This document shows positions 26,383 through 36,057 of a stretch of 64,000 bases of DNA, piece after piece; the first letter of the stretch is position 1; the number at the start of each line of letters is the position of its first letter. This DNA comes from an uncultured Bacilli bacterium (GTDB lineage: Bacteria; Bacillota_I; Bacilli_A; RF39; UBA660): assembly GCA_934096295.1 (NCBI GenBank), contig CAKOLL010000002.1:1-64000 (forward strand), in the 5' to 3' direction. The translations under genes and the position numbers were made by a program. A model generated the notes under the pieces. It was given only the letters and a program-made list of their open reading frames with translations. It searched no databases and was not told where the DNA came from.

Positions 26383-26957
26383 TGGCTAGTTCAGCAATGC
26401 ATCTAGCTGTTGCTAAAAAATATTATGAAAAAAATAATATATCTAATTATGACGATTTTATAGCTGGTATTTTATATCCTGATGCTGCAGATGATAAAGA
26501 TCAAGCTCATTTTACAGAAAGTAATCGAGGAAATAATAATGTTAGTTATTTACAAAGTAAAGTTAGTTTATATTCATTTTTAAAAGAAAGAAAAGAATTA
26601 GATGATTTTGAATTAGGATGGTTTCTTCATTTAGTAACTGATTATTTGTTTTTTGATGAATGTTTTGATAAACGATATTTATTAGAAAATAGCTATGAAA
26701 AGTTCAGGGAAGATTTGTATTTTGCTTATAATTGTTTAGGTAAATATGTCTCAAATAAATATAATATAACTAAAAATGATTATAAAAGTTATCCAAGTGA
26801 ATATTATCCTGGTTTTGAATATAAAGAATGTATTTTATCAAAGAAATTGATAGATGAATTTATTGAAAGGGTTAGTTCAATAAATATAAATGAATATATT
26901 AAATTGATTAAAATTAATAAAACAAATATAAAACCTTGTGGAGTTGTTGAAAAATAA
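26382..26957 (+). CDS. Zinc-dependent phospholipase C-like hypothetical protein
   Basis: 191 aa. MHLAVAKKYYEKNN near the start, IAGILYPDAADDKDQAHF (about 28-45) and FELGWFLHLVTDYLFFDECF (about 82-101) resemble the His/Asp-rich helices of the zinc-dependent phospholipase C/S1 nuclease superfamily, in which these residues bind three metals. No signal peptide is visible, so it probably acts in the cytoplasm. The ATG overlaps the hisS stop, so both are likely on one mRNA. The substrate is not known. Confidence 0.6.
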   Translation: MASSAMHLAVAKKYYEKNNISNYDDFIAGILYPDAADDKDQAHFTESNRGNNNVSYLQSKVSLYSFLKERKELDDFELGWFLHLVTDYLFFDECFDKRYLLENSYEKFREDLYFAYNCLGKYVSNKYNITKNDYKSYPSEYYPGFEYKECILSKKLIDEFIERVSSININEYIKLIKINKTNIKPCGVVEK

Positions 26958-27030
26958 ATGATTAATTTTTAAACAACTCTTTTATTTTTCTAAAAAATTT
27001 GTTAGAATTATATTAGGATGGTGAATATAA

Positions 27031-27534
27031 ATGGAAGTAAAAAAAAGAATAGATTATTTATCTTGGGATGAATATTTTATGGGAATTGCAAAACTTTCTG
27101 CATTAAGGAGTAAAGATCCATCAACTCAAGTTGGAGCTTGTATAGTAAGTGATGATAATAGAATTTTATCAATCGGATATAATGGAGCTCCGAATGGATT
27201 TAATGATGATTCATTTCCTTGGGATAGAGAAGGTAGTGCCCTTGATACTAAATATATGTATGTTTGTCATGCAGAGTTAAATGCTATTCTTAATTTCAGA
27301 GGTAATAAAAGAGATTTAGAAGGTTCTAAAATATATGTAGCGTTATTCCCATGTAATGAATGTGCTAAGGCAATTATTCAATCGGGTATAAGAGAAGTAA
27401 TATATTTAAGTGATAAATATCATGACCAAGATAATATGGTTGCTTCAAGAAGATTATTCGATGAGTGCGGCGTTAGATATCATGAATTTAAAGTAAGTGA
27501 GACACAAAAAATAGAAATAGAACTAGATAATTAG
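27031..27534 (+). CDS. comEB: dCMP/deoxycytidylate deaminase family (ComEB-like)
   Basis: 167 aa. Zinc deaminase with metal ligands in VCHAELNAIL (His, catalytic Glu) and FPCNECAKAIIQ (two Cys). The region STQVGACIVSDDNRILSIGYNGAPNGFND is typical of dCMP deaminases. It supplies dUMP for thymidylate synthesis. AGGATGGTGAATATAA precedes the ATG. The sortase gene begins 1 nt after its stop. Confidence 0.92.
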   Translation: MEVKKRIDYLSWDEYFMGIAKLSALRSKDPSTQVGACIVSDDNRILSIGYNGAPNGFNDDSFPWDREGSALDTKYMYVCHAELNAILNFRGNKRDLEGSKIYVALFPCNECAKAIIQSGIREVIYLSDKYHDQDNMVASRRLFDECGVRYHEFKVSETQKIEIELDN

Positions 27535-27535
27535 G

Positions 27536-28504
27536 ATGGGGATAAATATAAAAGATAATAAAAATATAAAAGATGATAAAGAACTATCTTATGAAATATT
27601 AAAAAGTTTGAATATTGATGATAATGATGTAAGTAATGAAGAAGTAAAGAGTTCTGAAGTAATAGTGAAAAATAAAAAAAGATTATTTTTAAGAAAAGAA
27701 CTTATTTATTTGCTTTTAATTATTTTTTTGGTTTTTGGGACGTATTCAGGTATTAATTTAATTAAGTGGAGTATGGATGCAAAAAATACTGAAAAACAAA
27801 TTAATGAAATTAATACAAGTACAGAGGTTAAGGAGGTAAATGATACAATTGATACAGTAATTGTAAATCCTCCGAAAGAAGAAAATAAAGAAAATCCTTA
27901 TTGGGATTATATTAAAATGAATTTAATAAATGTTAATTTTAAAAATTTAAAGAAAATAAATAATGATACAGTAGGGTGGATACAAGTAAATGGCACTAAT
28001 ATAAATTATCCTTTTGTACAAACTGATGATAATACATATTATTTAAAAAAAGATTTTAATAAAAAGTATAACTCTGCTGGTTGGGTATTTATGGATTATA
28101 GAAATAATATTAGTAATTTTGATAAAAATACAATTCTTTATGCTCATGGTAGAGTAGATGGAACAATGTTTGGTTCTTTAAAAAATATTACAAAAAGTAA
28201 TTGGTATAATGATAAAAGTAATCATGTTGTTAAGTTATCTACTGAGTATGAAAATACTTTATGGCAAGTATTTAGTATTTATAGAATACCACAGACAAGT
28301 GATTATTTAGATATTGATTTTAGTAGTGATGAAAAGTATGAAGAATTTTTATCTTTATTAAAGAATAGAAGTGAGTATCAATTTGAAGTTGATTTAAATA
28401 AAGATGATAAAATATTAACTTTATCTACATGTTATAAAGAAAGTGATAGAGTAGTATTGCATGCAAAATTAATTAAAATGGAGGTAAAAAATGGAAATAA
28501 TTGA
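27536..28504 (+). CDS. srtB: Class B sortase
   Basis: 322 aa. A long cytoplasmic N-terminal part (about 60 residues), one membrane segment (LIYLLLIIFLVFGTYSGINLI), then the sortase domain. The catalytic triad is visible: His in TILYAHGR, Cys in LTLSTCYK and Arg in ESDRVVLHAKL. The layout VGWIQVNGTNINYPFVQTDDNTYYL is typical of class B. It would attach proteins to the wall or build pili, but no clear LPXTG or NPQTN substrate is encoded in the window. The ATG lacks a good ribosome site because it is 1 nt behind comEB. Confidence 0.9.
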   Translation: MGINIKDNKNIKDDKELSYEILKSLNIDDNDVSNEEVKSSEVIVKNKKRLFLRKELIYLLLIIFLVFGTYSGINLIKWSMDAKNTEKQINEINTSTEVKEVNDTIDTVIVNPPKEENKENPYWDYIKMNLINVNFKNLKKINNDTVGWIQVNGTNINYPFVQTDDNTYYLKKDFNKKYNSAGWVFMDYRNNISNFDKNTILYAHGRVDGTMFGSLKNITKSNWYNDKSNHVVKLSTEYENTLWQVFSIYRIPQTSDYLDIDFSSDEKYEEFLSLLKNRSEYQFEVDLNKDDKILTLSTCYKESDRVVLHAKLIKMEVKNGNN

Positions 28505-29375
28505 TATATTAAAAAATAAGAAAGGATTTATTGCTGCTTTAGATCAAAGTGGCGGAAGTAGCAAAAAAACATTAGCAAATTATGGTATTGGTGAAGAATT
28601 AATTACAAGTGATGAAGTAATGTTTGATTATATTCATGAGATGCGTTCAAGGATAATAAGAAGTGATGCTTTTGATGAGAGGATACTTGGAGTAATACTT
28701 TTTAAAAATACAATGGAAAGGGATATTGGTGGTGTTAATACTGTTAAATATTTAAGTAATAAAGGAATTCCTGCTTTTTTAAAAATAGATGTTGGTTTAG
28801 AAGATATTGATGGGGGAGTTCAATTATTAAAAGATATTCCAGGGTTGGAAGATTCTTTAGAAAATGCTAAAAAATATGGTATTATTGGTACTAAAATGAG
28901 AAGTGTTATAAAAGAATATAATGAGTATGGAATTAAAAAAGTTATTGAACAACAATTTAATTTAGCTAAAATTATTATAGCACATGGATTAATACCTATT
29001 ATTGAGCCTGAGGTTGATATTCATGCCGAAAATAAAAAGCAAATAGAAACTTTTATGAGAAATGAAATATTAAGACATTTAGATAAAACTAAAAAAGAAG
29101 ATTATTTAATGTTTAAATTTACTTTGCCGGAAATACCAAATTTTTATAATGATTTGTTAAGACATAAGAATGTTTTAAGAATTGTTGCCTTGTCTGGAGG
29201 GTATGATAGAGATTTAGCTTGTGAAAAGTTAAAACAAAATAAAAAAATGATTGCATCATTTTCTAGAGCTTTACTTGAAGGATTAAATGTTAATATGAGT
29301 GATGAAGAATTCAGTAAAACGTTAAATAATACAGTTGAAGAAATATATGATGCATCTGTAAAGAAAATTAAATAG
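28491..29375 (+). CDS. fda: Fructose-bisphosphate aldolase class I
   Basis: 294 aa. Glycolytic aldolase of the short bacterial class I type (as in Staphylococcus Fda). GFIAALDQSGGSSKKTL at the start is diagnostic. ILGVILFKNTME, PAFLKIDVGL, IPIIEPEVDIHAENK and MFKFTLPEIPNFY follow; the Schiff-base Lys is probably in the FKFTLP segment. It overlaps the end of the sortase gene by 14 bp, so it is probably co-transcribed. GGAGG lies before the ATG. Confidence 0.93.
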   Translation: MEIIDILKNKKGFIAALDQSGGSSKKTLANYGIGEELITSDEVMFDYIHEMRSRIIRSDAFDERILGVILFKNTMERDIGGVNTVKYLSNKGIPAFLKIDVGLEDIDGGVQLLKDIPGLEDSLENAKKYGIIGTKMRSVIKEYNEYGIKKVIEQQFNLAKIIIAHGLIPIIEPEVDIHAENKKQIETFMRNEILRHLDKTKKEDYLMFKFTLPEIPNFYNDLLRHKNVLRIVALSGGYDRDLACEKLKQNKKMIASFSRALLEGLNVNMSDEEFSKTLNNTVEEIYDASVKKIK

Positions 29376-29395
29376 TTTTAATAATGGAGGCTATT

Positions 29396-31110
29396 ATGGA
29401 AAAGAAAAAAATGCTATTATTTTAAGTGGTGTTGCAATATTTACTTTAATTGTATTAATTATTGGGTCAACTTATGCATATTTTCAAGCGAGTGGTGGAA
29501 CTGGTACAAATACAGATGTAAAAGTAACAACATATACCACAGATGTATTTAATTTTGAAGTAGGTAGTGATATATCAATATATGCAGATGCAACATCATT
29601 TGCTAGTGGTAAAGGAAATGCAAGCGGAAGTACTTTTGCAAAAGCAATATTAACAGCAAATAATAAAACAAATACATCAACAAAGAATTATTACTTGTAT
29701 TTAGATATTACTAATAATTCATTTGTATATACTCAAAACGAAGATGTACCAGAATTAATTCTTACTATAACGGATAAAGATAAAAATGAAGTTACAACAA
29801 TTCCAGGTTTAGAACATAAAGAGGTAACTGATGGAAAAGGCACAATAATAAAAGGTTTTGATATAACTAATAAAAATGGATTAGTAACTTTATTTGATAA
29901 TAGAGAAATAGTGGCAAATCCTCAAAAGGTAGAAGAATGGATTGTAACAATAACGTTAGTAAACTATAATGCAAATCAAAATGCCAATACTGGTAAAAGC
30001 TTTAGTGCAATATTAAAAATAGAAAGTTCAAGTATTGATAATAGCACAATATCTATTTGTGATGCTCAAACTAAACTAACTGATTGCATTAAAACTCAAT
30101 TTGTTTCAAATAAAGATAATGTTGGAATTTTATATCATGATTCAACACTCGTAAATGGTGCTAAAGATAATTCGTATAGATATAGTGGTGGTAAAGGATA
30201 TACTGTTACTAAGATGGCGGAAGATGAAGGATATAATAGTTTAGATAAATTAATAGTATCAAATGGAAATACTTATATAATTAATTATGATAAAACTAAA
30301 AATTATAATTATTATTTGGATGCCATTTTAAAAGCTGTTTCTGATGGATATGTTACTAGTAATTTAAATAATTTTGTGTGTTTTGGAACTGATGAGAAAA
30401 TTTGTTCTAAGGATAATTTATATCGTATAATTGGTATTTTTAGTCAAGATAGTATTTATTATGCTAAGTTAATTAAAGCTTTTGGAGATCAAGATTCTTT
30501 AAATAATTGGTCTTATTCAACAAGCACTGGTGATGATTATAATAATAGATGGGATAGTAGCCCTATTAACTCTTATTTAAATGATACTTTCTTGCAATCT
30601 TTAGGTACATGGAAGAATAAAATTTATAGTGTTAATTGGAGTGTTGCTGGAATACATCAAGATTTACTTAATAGTTCCGTAAAGAATGTTTATAATAAAG
30701 AAATTGTTACATTAAATCCGTATACAGGAACTGTTTTTGAAACATGTATGGATGATCCTGATAATTGTTCTATGGATCCTAGTGAAATTCCTGTTTATGA
30801 AAATAAATACTATGGTACTGTAGGCTTAATGTATGTAAGTGATTTTGGTTATGCAGCATCTAAAAATAATTGGACTAAAAATATCGGAGGATATTCCAAT
30901 TCTATTGATAATTGGATGGATATTGAAGAAAATGAATGGACAATTACTAGATCAACAAATATTGAAGGTGCTTATGTTATTGAAAATGGAAGTCCAATTG
31001 ATGCTTCTACAATTGAAAGTTATATAGGTAGACCTACATTTTACTTGAATTCTTCAATTAAGTATTTAAGTGGAGAGGGTACTGTTTCTAATCCAATACG
31101 AATTTCATAA
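29396..31110 (+). pseudogene. Variable-protein paralogue 3, frameshifted in a poly-A tract
   Basis: GGAGG and the ATG at 29396 start MEKKK, but a run of seven A (29405-29411) leads to TAA after four more codons. One extra A would join the long frame: AIILSGVAIFTLIVLIIGST, then TYAYF, a TasA-like domain and the C-terminal module with NNFVCFG, LYRIIGIF, GLMYVSDFGYAASKNNW and WTIT. The long frame has no start of its own before 29695. Its WTIT...RP segment (from 30937) is AT-rich with normal codons, not diversified. It could be phase-variable, rescued by slippage, a pseudogene or an assembly error. Confidence 0.75.
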
Positions 31111-31119
31111 ATAAAATGT

Positions 31120-31147
31120 AAAACATCTTGAAAATAGGTGTTTTTTT
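31120..31147 (+). terminator. Terminator after paralogue 3
   Basis: AAAACATCT, 7-nt loop, AGGTGTTTT (one G-U pair), continuing in T. Confidence 0.75.
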
Positions 31148-31181
31148 ATTTATATTTTGATATAATTAAATAGGGATTGGA

Positions 31182-32246
31182 ATGGAAAAAAATATAAAGA
31201 AAATATTAGAAACTTTAGAATCTGAAGGCTATCAAGCATACTTAGTTGGTGGTTATGTTCGTGATTACTTATTAGGAATTGCGTCTTTTGATGTTGATAT
31301 TGCCACTAATGCACTACCTAAAGACATACATAATATTTTTAATAGTAGTAAAAGTAATTATGGTAGTGTAAATATAAAAATAGATAAGTTAAATGTTGAT
31401 ATTACTACTTATAGAGAAGATTTTAATTATGTAAATAGAAAACCAAGTACTGTAAAGTATATAAATAATTTAGAAGATGATTTAAAAAGAAGAGATTTTA
31501 CTATAAATGCTATTTGCATGGATAAAAATGGTAAGATAATAGATCCCTTAAATGGATGTTTAGATTTAGAAAAAAGATTAATTAAGATAATCGGGGACAT
31601 TGATACTAAATTGCAAGAAGATCCGTTAAGAATAATGAGAGCAATTAGATTTGCATGTGTACTTGATTTTAATATTGATGATAAATTGTATGAAAAAATA
31701 AAAGAATATAATTATTTAGTTAGTGAGTTATCTAAAGAAAGAGTTAAAAATGAACTTGAAAAAATGTTAATGAGTAAAAACTTTATTAAAGGTTTAAATT
31801 TGTTGGACGAAACTGGTATAAGTAGAATATTAAATATTAAATATGAAGATATAAATTATGTAGATGATTTACTTGGTATGTGGGCTCAATTAAAAGTTTT
31901 AAATATACCATTTACAAATGTTGAAAAAGGGAATATAATAAAAATTACCGAGGTATTAGAAATTGGTAAAATTGATAATGAAGTATTATATAAATATGGA
32001 TTATATATATCTACGATAGCAGGTAAAATATTAAATATTAAGAATACTAAAATTAGTAAAATGTATAATAAATTGCCTATTAAATCTAGAGAAGATATAA
32101 GTATTGATAGTAAAGATATTATTAATATGTTTGGTAATGGAGAAATTGTTGGTAAAATATATAAATTGTTAGAAGAAGAAATATTAAACAATCGTTTAAA
32201 AAATAAGAAAAGTGAGATATTAAAATATTTAGAAAAAAGGAAGTGA
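31182..32246 (+). CDS. cca: CCA tRNA nucleotidyltransferase / poly(A) polymerase family
   Basis: 354 aa. Adds or repairs the 3' CCA of tRNAs. The nucleotidyltransferase head is AYLVGGYVRDYLLG with the DVDIAT metal-binding aspartates (about residues 37-42). RRDFTINAICMD and the EDPLRIMRAIRFACVLDF region (motif D/E) follow. The tail domain is short and divergent. It opens the cca-dnaD-nth operon. Both sequenced tRNAs in the window already encode CCA, so the enzyme may mainly repair ends. Confidence 0.93.
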   Translation: MEKNIKKILETLESEGYQAYLVGGYVRDYLLGIASFDVDIATNALPKDIHNIFNSSKSNYGSVNIKIDKLNVDITTYREDFNYVNRKPSTVKYINNLEDDLKRRDFTINAICMDKNGKIIDPLNGCLDLEKRLIKIIGDIDTKLQEDPLRIMRAIRFACVLDFNIDDKLYEKIKEYNYLVSELSKERVKNELEKMLMSKNFIKGLNLLDETGISRILNIKYEDINYVDDLLGMWAQLKVLNIPFTNVEKGNIIKITEVLEIGKIDNEVLYKYGLYISTIAGKILNIKNTKISKMYNKLPIKSREDISIDSKDIINMFGNGEIVGKIYKLLEEEILNNRLKNKKSEILKYLEKRK

Positions 32247-32250
32247 GAAT

Positions 32251-32883
32251 ATGTTTAAAGATAATAAAAAGTTTGTAGTTGAAACAATTTTTATTAAAGA
32301 GACTTTAAAGTCAAATTTATCTTTAAATGAATTTTTGCTTTTGTTATATTTTGATAATATATATGATGAAATATTTGATATGAAAGTAGTATCTAAATCT
32401 TTAAATATGAAAGAAGAAGATGTGTTAATGGCATATGGATCTTTAATGGCTAAGAAATTAATTAAGGTAAATGCTGAAAAAGATTCTTTTGGAAAGATTA
32501 GGGAAAGAGTGTCATTAGAAAATTTTTATAATGAAATGAAGAATGATTATAAAGAAGCTGAAAAAAAAGAAAAAAAAGAAGATATATATGCAATTTTTGA
32601 AAAAGAATTTGGAAGAACTTTATCTACGATGGATTTTGAAATAATTAATGCTTGGATTGAAAATGGGTTTAGTGAAGAACTTATTTTGGAAGCTTTAAAA
32701 GAAGCTGTTTATAATGGAGCACCAAGTTTAAGATATATTGATAAAGTTTTATATGAATGGGATAGAAAAGGTATAAAGAATCCTAAAGATGTAAAAAGGA
32801 CAATGGAAAAAGAACCTGAGGCACCTTTATATGAGGCTAGTGTAATGAATTTTGATTGGTTAAATGGTTTAAATGAAAAATAG
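32251..32883 (+). CDS. dnaD: DnaD-type replication initiation protein
   Basis: 210 aa. Two domains: an N-terminal winged helix (about 20-100; LSLNEFLLLLYF, EEDVLMAYGSLMAKKLIKV) and a C-terminal DnaD_2 domain (about 115-185; FEKEFGRTLSTMDFEIINAWIENGFSEELILEALKEAV, RYIDKVLYEWDRKGI). It helps DnaA and DnaB load the helicase at the origin. It overlaps nth by 11 bp, the same order as in Bacillus subtilis. Confidence 0.93.
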   Translation: MFKDNKKFVVETIFIKETLKSNLSLNEFLLLLYFDNIYDEIFDMKVVSKSLNMKEEDVLMAYGSLMAKKLIKVNAEKDSFGKIRERVSLENFYNEMKNDYKEAEKKEKKEDIYAIFEKEFGRTLSTMDFEIINAWIENGFSEELILEALKEAVYNGAPSLRYIDKVLYEWDRKGIKNPKDVKRTMEKEPEAPLYEASVMNFDWLNGLNEK

Positions 32884-33487
32884 TAAAGAAATTTTAGAAA
32901 AATTAGATAAAGTTGTTCCAAATCCTCGATGTGAACTTAATTATGATAAAGATTATGAGTTATTAATTGCAACGGTTTTAGCAGCTCAATCTACGGATAA
33001 AAGAGTTAATTTAGTTACAAAAGTTTTATTTTCTAAATATGATATTTTTAAGTTAAAAGATGCTTTAATATCTGATATTGAAAATATTATTAGACCTGTT
33101 GGGACATATAAGAGAAAAGCAATTTATATTATAGAAATAGCTAAAAGGTTAGTAAATGATTATAATGGTGTTGTTCCAAATAACAGAGAGTACTTAGAAA
33201 ATTTACCTGGTGTGGGAAGAAAAACATGTAATGTTGTTTTATCAAATATATATAATGTTCCGGCGATAGCTGTTGATACGCATGTAGCTAGAGTTTCAAA
33301 ACGATTGGAACTTACTAAAAGTGATAATGTTTTAGAAATTGAAAAAGATTTAATGGATTTTTTTCCTAAAGATAAATGGAGTAGAGTTCATCATCAACTT
33401 GTTTTGTTTGGCAGATATATTTGTAAAAGTGTAAAGCCTGATTGTTTAAAATGCCCTTTTAAATGCAAATATAAAAGACTTCCGTAA
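32873..33487 (+). CDS. nth: Endonuclease III
   Basis: 204 aa. DNA glycosylase/AP lyase for oxidised pyrimidines. Helix-hairpin-helix with catalytic Lys: LENLPGVGRKTCNVVLSN; catalytic Asp in AVDTHVARVSKRL. The C-terminal iron-sulfur cysteines are C-x6-C-x2-C-x3-C (CKSVKPDCLKCPFKC), where the usual last spacing is x5. The stop codon sits in the loop of a terminator shared with ponA. Confidence 0.94.
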   Translation: MKNSKEILEKLDKVVPNPRCELNYDKDYELLIATVLAAQSTDKRVNLVTKVLFSKYDIFKLKDALISDIENIIRPVGTYKRKAIYIIEIAKRLVNDYNGVVPNNREYLENLPGVGRKTCNVVLSNIYNVPAIAVDTHVARVSKRLELTKSDNVLEIEKDLMDFFPKDKWSRVHHQLVLFGRYICKSVKPDCLKCPFKCKYKRLP

Positions 33488-33499
33488 TGGAGGTCTTTT
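33473..33499. terminator. Bidirectional terminator between nth and ponA
   Basis: Stem AAAAGACTTCC/GGAGGTCTTTT with loop GTAAT; it overlaps the stop codons of both converging genes. Confidence 0.88.
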
Positions 33500-36053
33500 A
33501 TTCTAGTTCATTATCATTATTGTTATTATCATTATCATCGCTAGGTTTTGGATTTATGATATCTTCAACATTTGAATCAATATTTGAATTTGTTTTTATT
33601 ATTAAGCCTTCACTCATATTTTTAGTAAATAGTGAGTAAGCTGATTTTATAACATATGTTGAATTTGCACTTGTGGCATTTACTGTAAAACTTGTGCTAT
33701 CTGTACGTCCAAGGTAATTTAATGAGCCATCAGCTGTTTTTTCATAAATATTATATCCTAAACTACCGATGTATGTATTGTTGTAAGCAATTCGTTTTTC
33801 ATAATATTTACTAGCGCTTGTATCATAGTATTTATTAAAATAGTCTTTTAGATAACTTGTGTCAATTGCATCTGGCGTTTTTATACCCGTCCATTTTAAT
33901 TTAATGCTTGTTCCATCGAAAGTATAAGATCCTCCGGTTGGTGCTGATAATTTATCGAATCTTGTTGATGTTTCAGTAGGTTCGGTACCTTCTTTAAATA
34001 TTTCTACATATCTTAAATCTGTTGGAGTATATTCTGATGCAAGTTGAGTAGGGAATGTTTCTTTTTCAACTTCGACTTCAATAATACCACTTGGTTTTGT
34101 AAATGTTTTATTTTTTGAGTAAACTCTAGATCCAACAGCTTTCATAACGGCATTTCTAACACGTCCTCCGATTGTAGCTGTTAAATAGTGATCTGAGTTA
34201 TTTACATCATATCCAATCCATAAGGCAATTGAATATTCAGGTGAGTAGGTAATGTTCCATGCATCTCTGGTAGCTGAGGCTGGAATTCCAAGTTTTTCCG
34301 TAGTGGCTTTATCAAGGTTAGTTGTACCTGATTTTGCAGCGATGTTTGTACCACTTACTGATACTCCTCCGACACCACGTTCAGCGGCAGTCATTAAAAT
34401 ACTTGTTATCATGTAAGCAGTTTCTTCACTCATAACTTTAACTTTTTCATTTTTCTTATTATATACTTTTCCGTTTTCTAATAATGTTGCTTCTGTATAT
34501 GAATATGGTTCAATATAATATCCTCCGCGTCCATAAGTTGCATATGCTGCAGACATTTGAATTGGACTAACTCCATCGAATCCTCCGATAGCTGCAGATT
34601 CATATAATTCACTGCCATAATTAATACCTAAATTTTTTACAAATGTTTTTATATAATCAGGATTTTCTTTATTAACGGCTTGGAATGCTCGTAAAGCGGG
34701 AATATTTCTAGATGCTGCAAGGGCATCGCGCATAGTCATTAAACCATTGTATTTTCCATCAGCATTTTTAATTGGTGTACCATTAGTGTAAGTTGTTTCT
34801 TCATCTAAGAATAGTGAAGCAGGGGACCCGTTAAGATATTCAATGTAAGGACCGTAGTCAAATAATATTTTAGCTGTTGATCCTGGTTGTCTTTTAACGG
34901 TAGCTCTGTTTGTACCACGAGCTCCATAGTTTCTTCCTCCGGATATCGCAGCGATACCTCCATTTTCCATATCAGTTATAGCAATTCCTTCTTGCATAGC
35001 ATCATTTGGAAATTCGTAAATTTCACCTTTTTCTAGTTTATTTAAAACATCTTGAGTATCTTTATCAATTGTAGTAATAACTTTCATTGGAGTTTCACGT
35101 AAATCATAACCTATATCATTTTTTATTTCGTCAATAATATAGTCAATTGCTGCACGACTTTCACCATTTGAAACATTATCTTTTTTAACTAGTAAAGATT
35201 CAATTGGAATTTCTAAGACAGCATTTTTTTCTTCTTCAGTAATATAACCATGATTTACCATTAATGTTAAAACTATTTTTTGTCGTTTCCTAGTATTGTT
35301 AGGTTTTGTATATGGATTGTAAAGACCTGGATTTTGAAACATTCCAGCGATGATTGATGCTTCTGCTAGAGAAATATCTGAAACTGGTTTTCCAAAGAAG
35401 TTTTGACATGCTTGTTCAACTCCTGCAAAACCTGAATTGTTGAGGGAACCTGTTGAACCAAACCATTGACTATTTACATAAAATTCTATAATTTCTTCTT
35501 TTGTATAATTACTTTCTAGTTTAAATACTGCCATGTATATATCTTGGAACTTACGAACTATACCTTTTATACCATGACTTTCTTTACTAGAATATACTTG
35601 CTTTGCAACTTGCATTGTTAAGGTAGATGCTCCACCAGCTTTATCATTACCAAGTACTTGGCCAACACTTGCTTTAGCAAAACGAGCCATATCTAAACCG
35701 TTATGTTGAAAAAATCTTGAGTCTTCTGTTGCTACTATGGCGTCTATTAAAACTTGAGGAATTTCGTCATAATTTACTAAAACTCTATCATATTGCCCAA
35801 GTCTAGCCAGTTCAGTTTTACCATCATTATAATATAATACACTTGATTCTTTAGAATATAATTTATCTTTATCAAAATCCGGTGAAGATATTATTATATA
35901 TAAGGCAAACACTAAAGCAATTGATATTAATGCTATGCCTACAATTAAAATAATTGAAAGTATATTATCTTTAGTAAATATCTTTTCCTTTTCCTTTTCC
36001 TTTTCTGATTTTTTCTTTTTTAAATTAATTTTTTTTAGTTTTAACTTTTTCAT
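33498..36053 (-). CDS. ponA: Class A penicillin-binding protein (PBP1A type)
   Basis: 851 aa. A Lys/Glu-rich cytoplasmic start, one membrane segment (about 35-58; LSIILIVGIALISIALVFAL), then the GT51 glycosyltransferase (VATEDSRFFQHNGLD, GGASTLTMQVAKQVY). The transpeptidase has the active-site Ser in PGSTAKIL, AASRN (SxN) and AAKSGTTN (KSGT). The C-terminus has a fibronectin-like stretch (about 690-800) and a polar Asp/Asn tail. It builds and cross-links peptidoglycan. recU lies immediately upstream and contains its ribosome site, as in Bacillus. Confidence 0.95.
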   Translation of the reverse strand: MKKLKLKKINLKKKKSEKEKEKEKIFTKDNILSIILIVGIALISIALVFALYIIISSPDFDKDKLYSKESSVLYYNDGKTELARLGQYDRVLVNYDEIPQVLIDAIVATEDSRFFQHNGLDMARFAKASVGQVLGNDKAGGASTLTMQVAKQVYSSKESHGIKGIVRKFQDIYMAVFKLESNYTKEEIIEFYVNSQWFGSTGSLNNSGFAGVEQACQNFFGKPVSDISLAEASIIAGMFQNPGLYNPYTKPNNTRKRQKIVLTLMVNHGYITEEEKNAVLEIPIESLLVKKDNVSNGESRAAIDYIIDEIKNDIGYDLRETPMKVITTIDKDTQDVLNKLEKGEIYEFPNDAMQEGIAITDMENGGIAAISGGRNYGARGTNRATVKRQPGSTAKILFDYGPYIEYLNGSPASLFLDEETTYTNGTPIKNADGKYNGLMTMRDALAASRNIPALRAFQAVNKENPDYIKTFVKNLGINYGSELYESAAIGGFDGVSPIQMSAAYATYGRGGYYIEPYSYTEATLLENGKVYNKKNEKVKVMSEETAYMITSILMTAAERGVGGVSVSGTNIAAKSGTTNLDKATTEKLGIPASATRDAWNITYSPEYSIALWIGYDVNNSDHYLTATIGGRVRNAVMKAVGSRVYSKNKTFTKPSGIIEVEVEKETFPTQLASEYTPTDLRYVEIFKEGTEPTETSTRFDKLSAPTGGSYTFDGTSIKLKWTGIKTPDAIDTSYLKDYFNKYYDTSASKYYEKRIAYNNTYIGSLGYNIYEKTADGSLNYLGRTDSTSFTVNATSANSTYVIKSAYSLFTKNMSEGLIIKTNSNIDSNVEDIINPKPSDDNDNNNNDNELE

Positions 36054-36057
36054 AAAA

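Noticed and set aside
30937..31062. Third DGR variable region
   Set aside because: It aligns with VR1 and VR2 but is AT-rich with A-ending codons, so it shows no sign of adenine-directed change.
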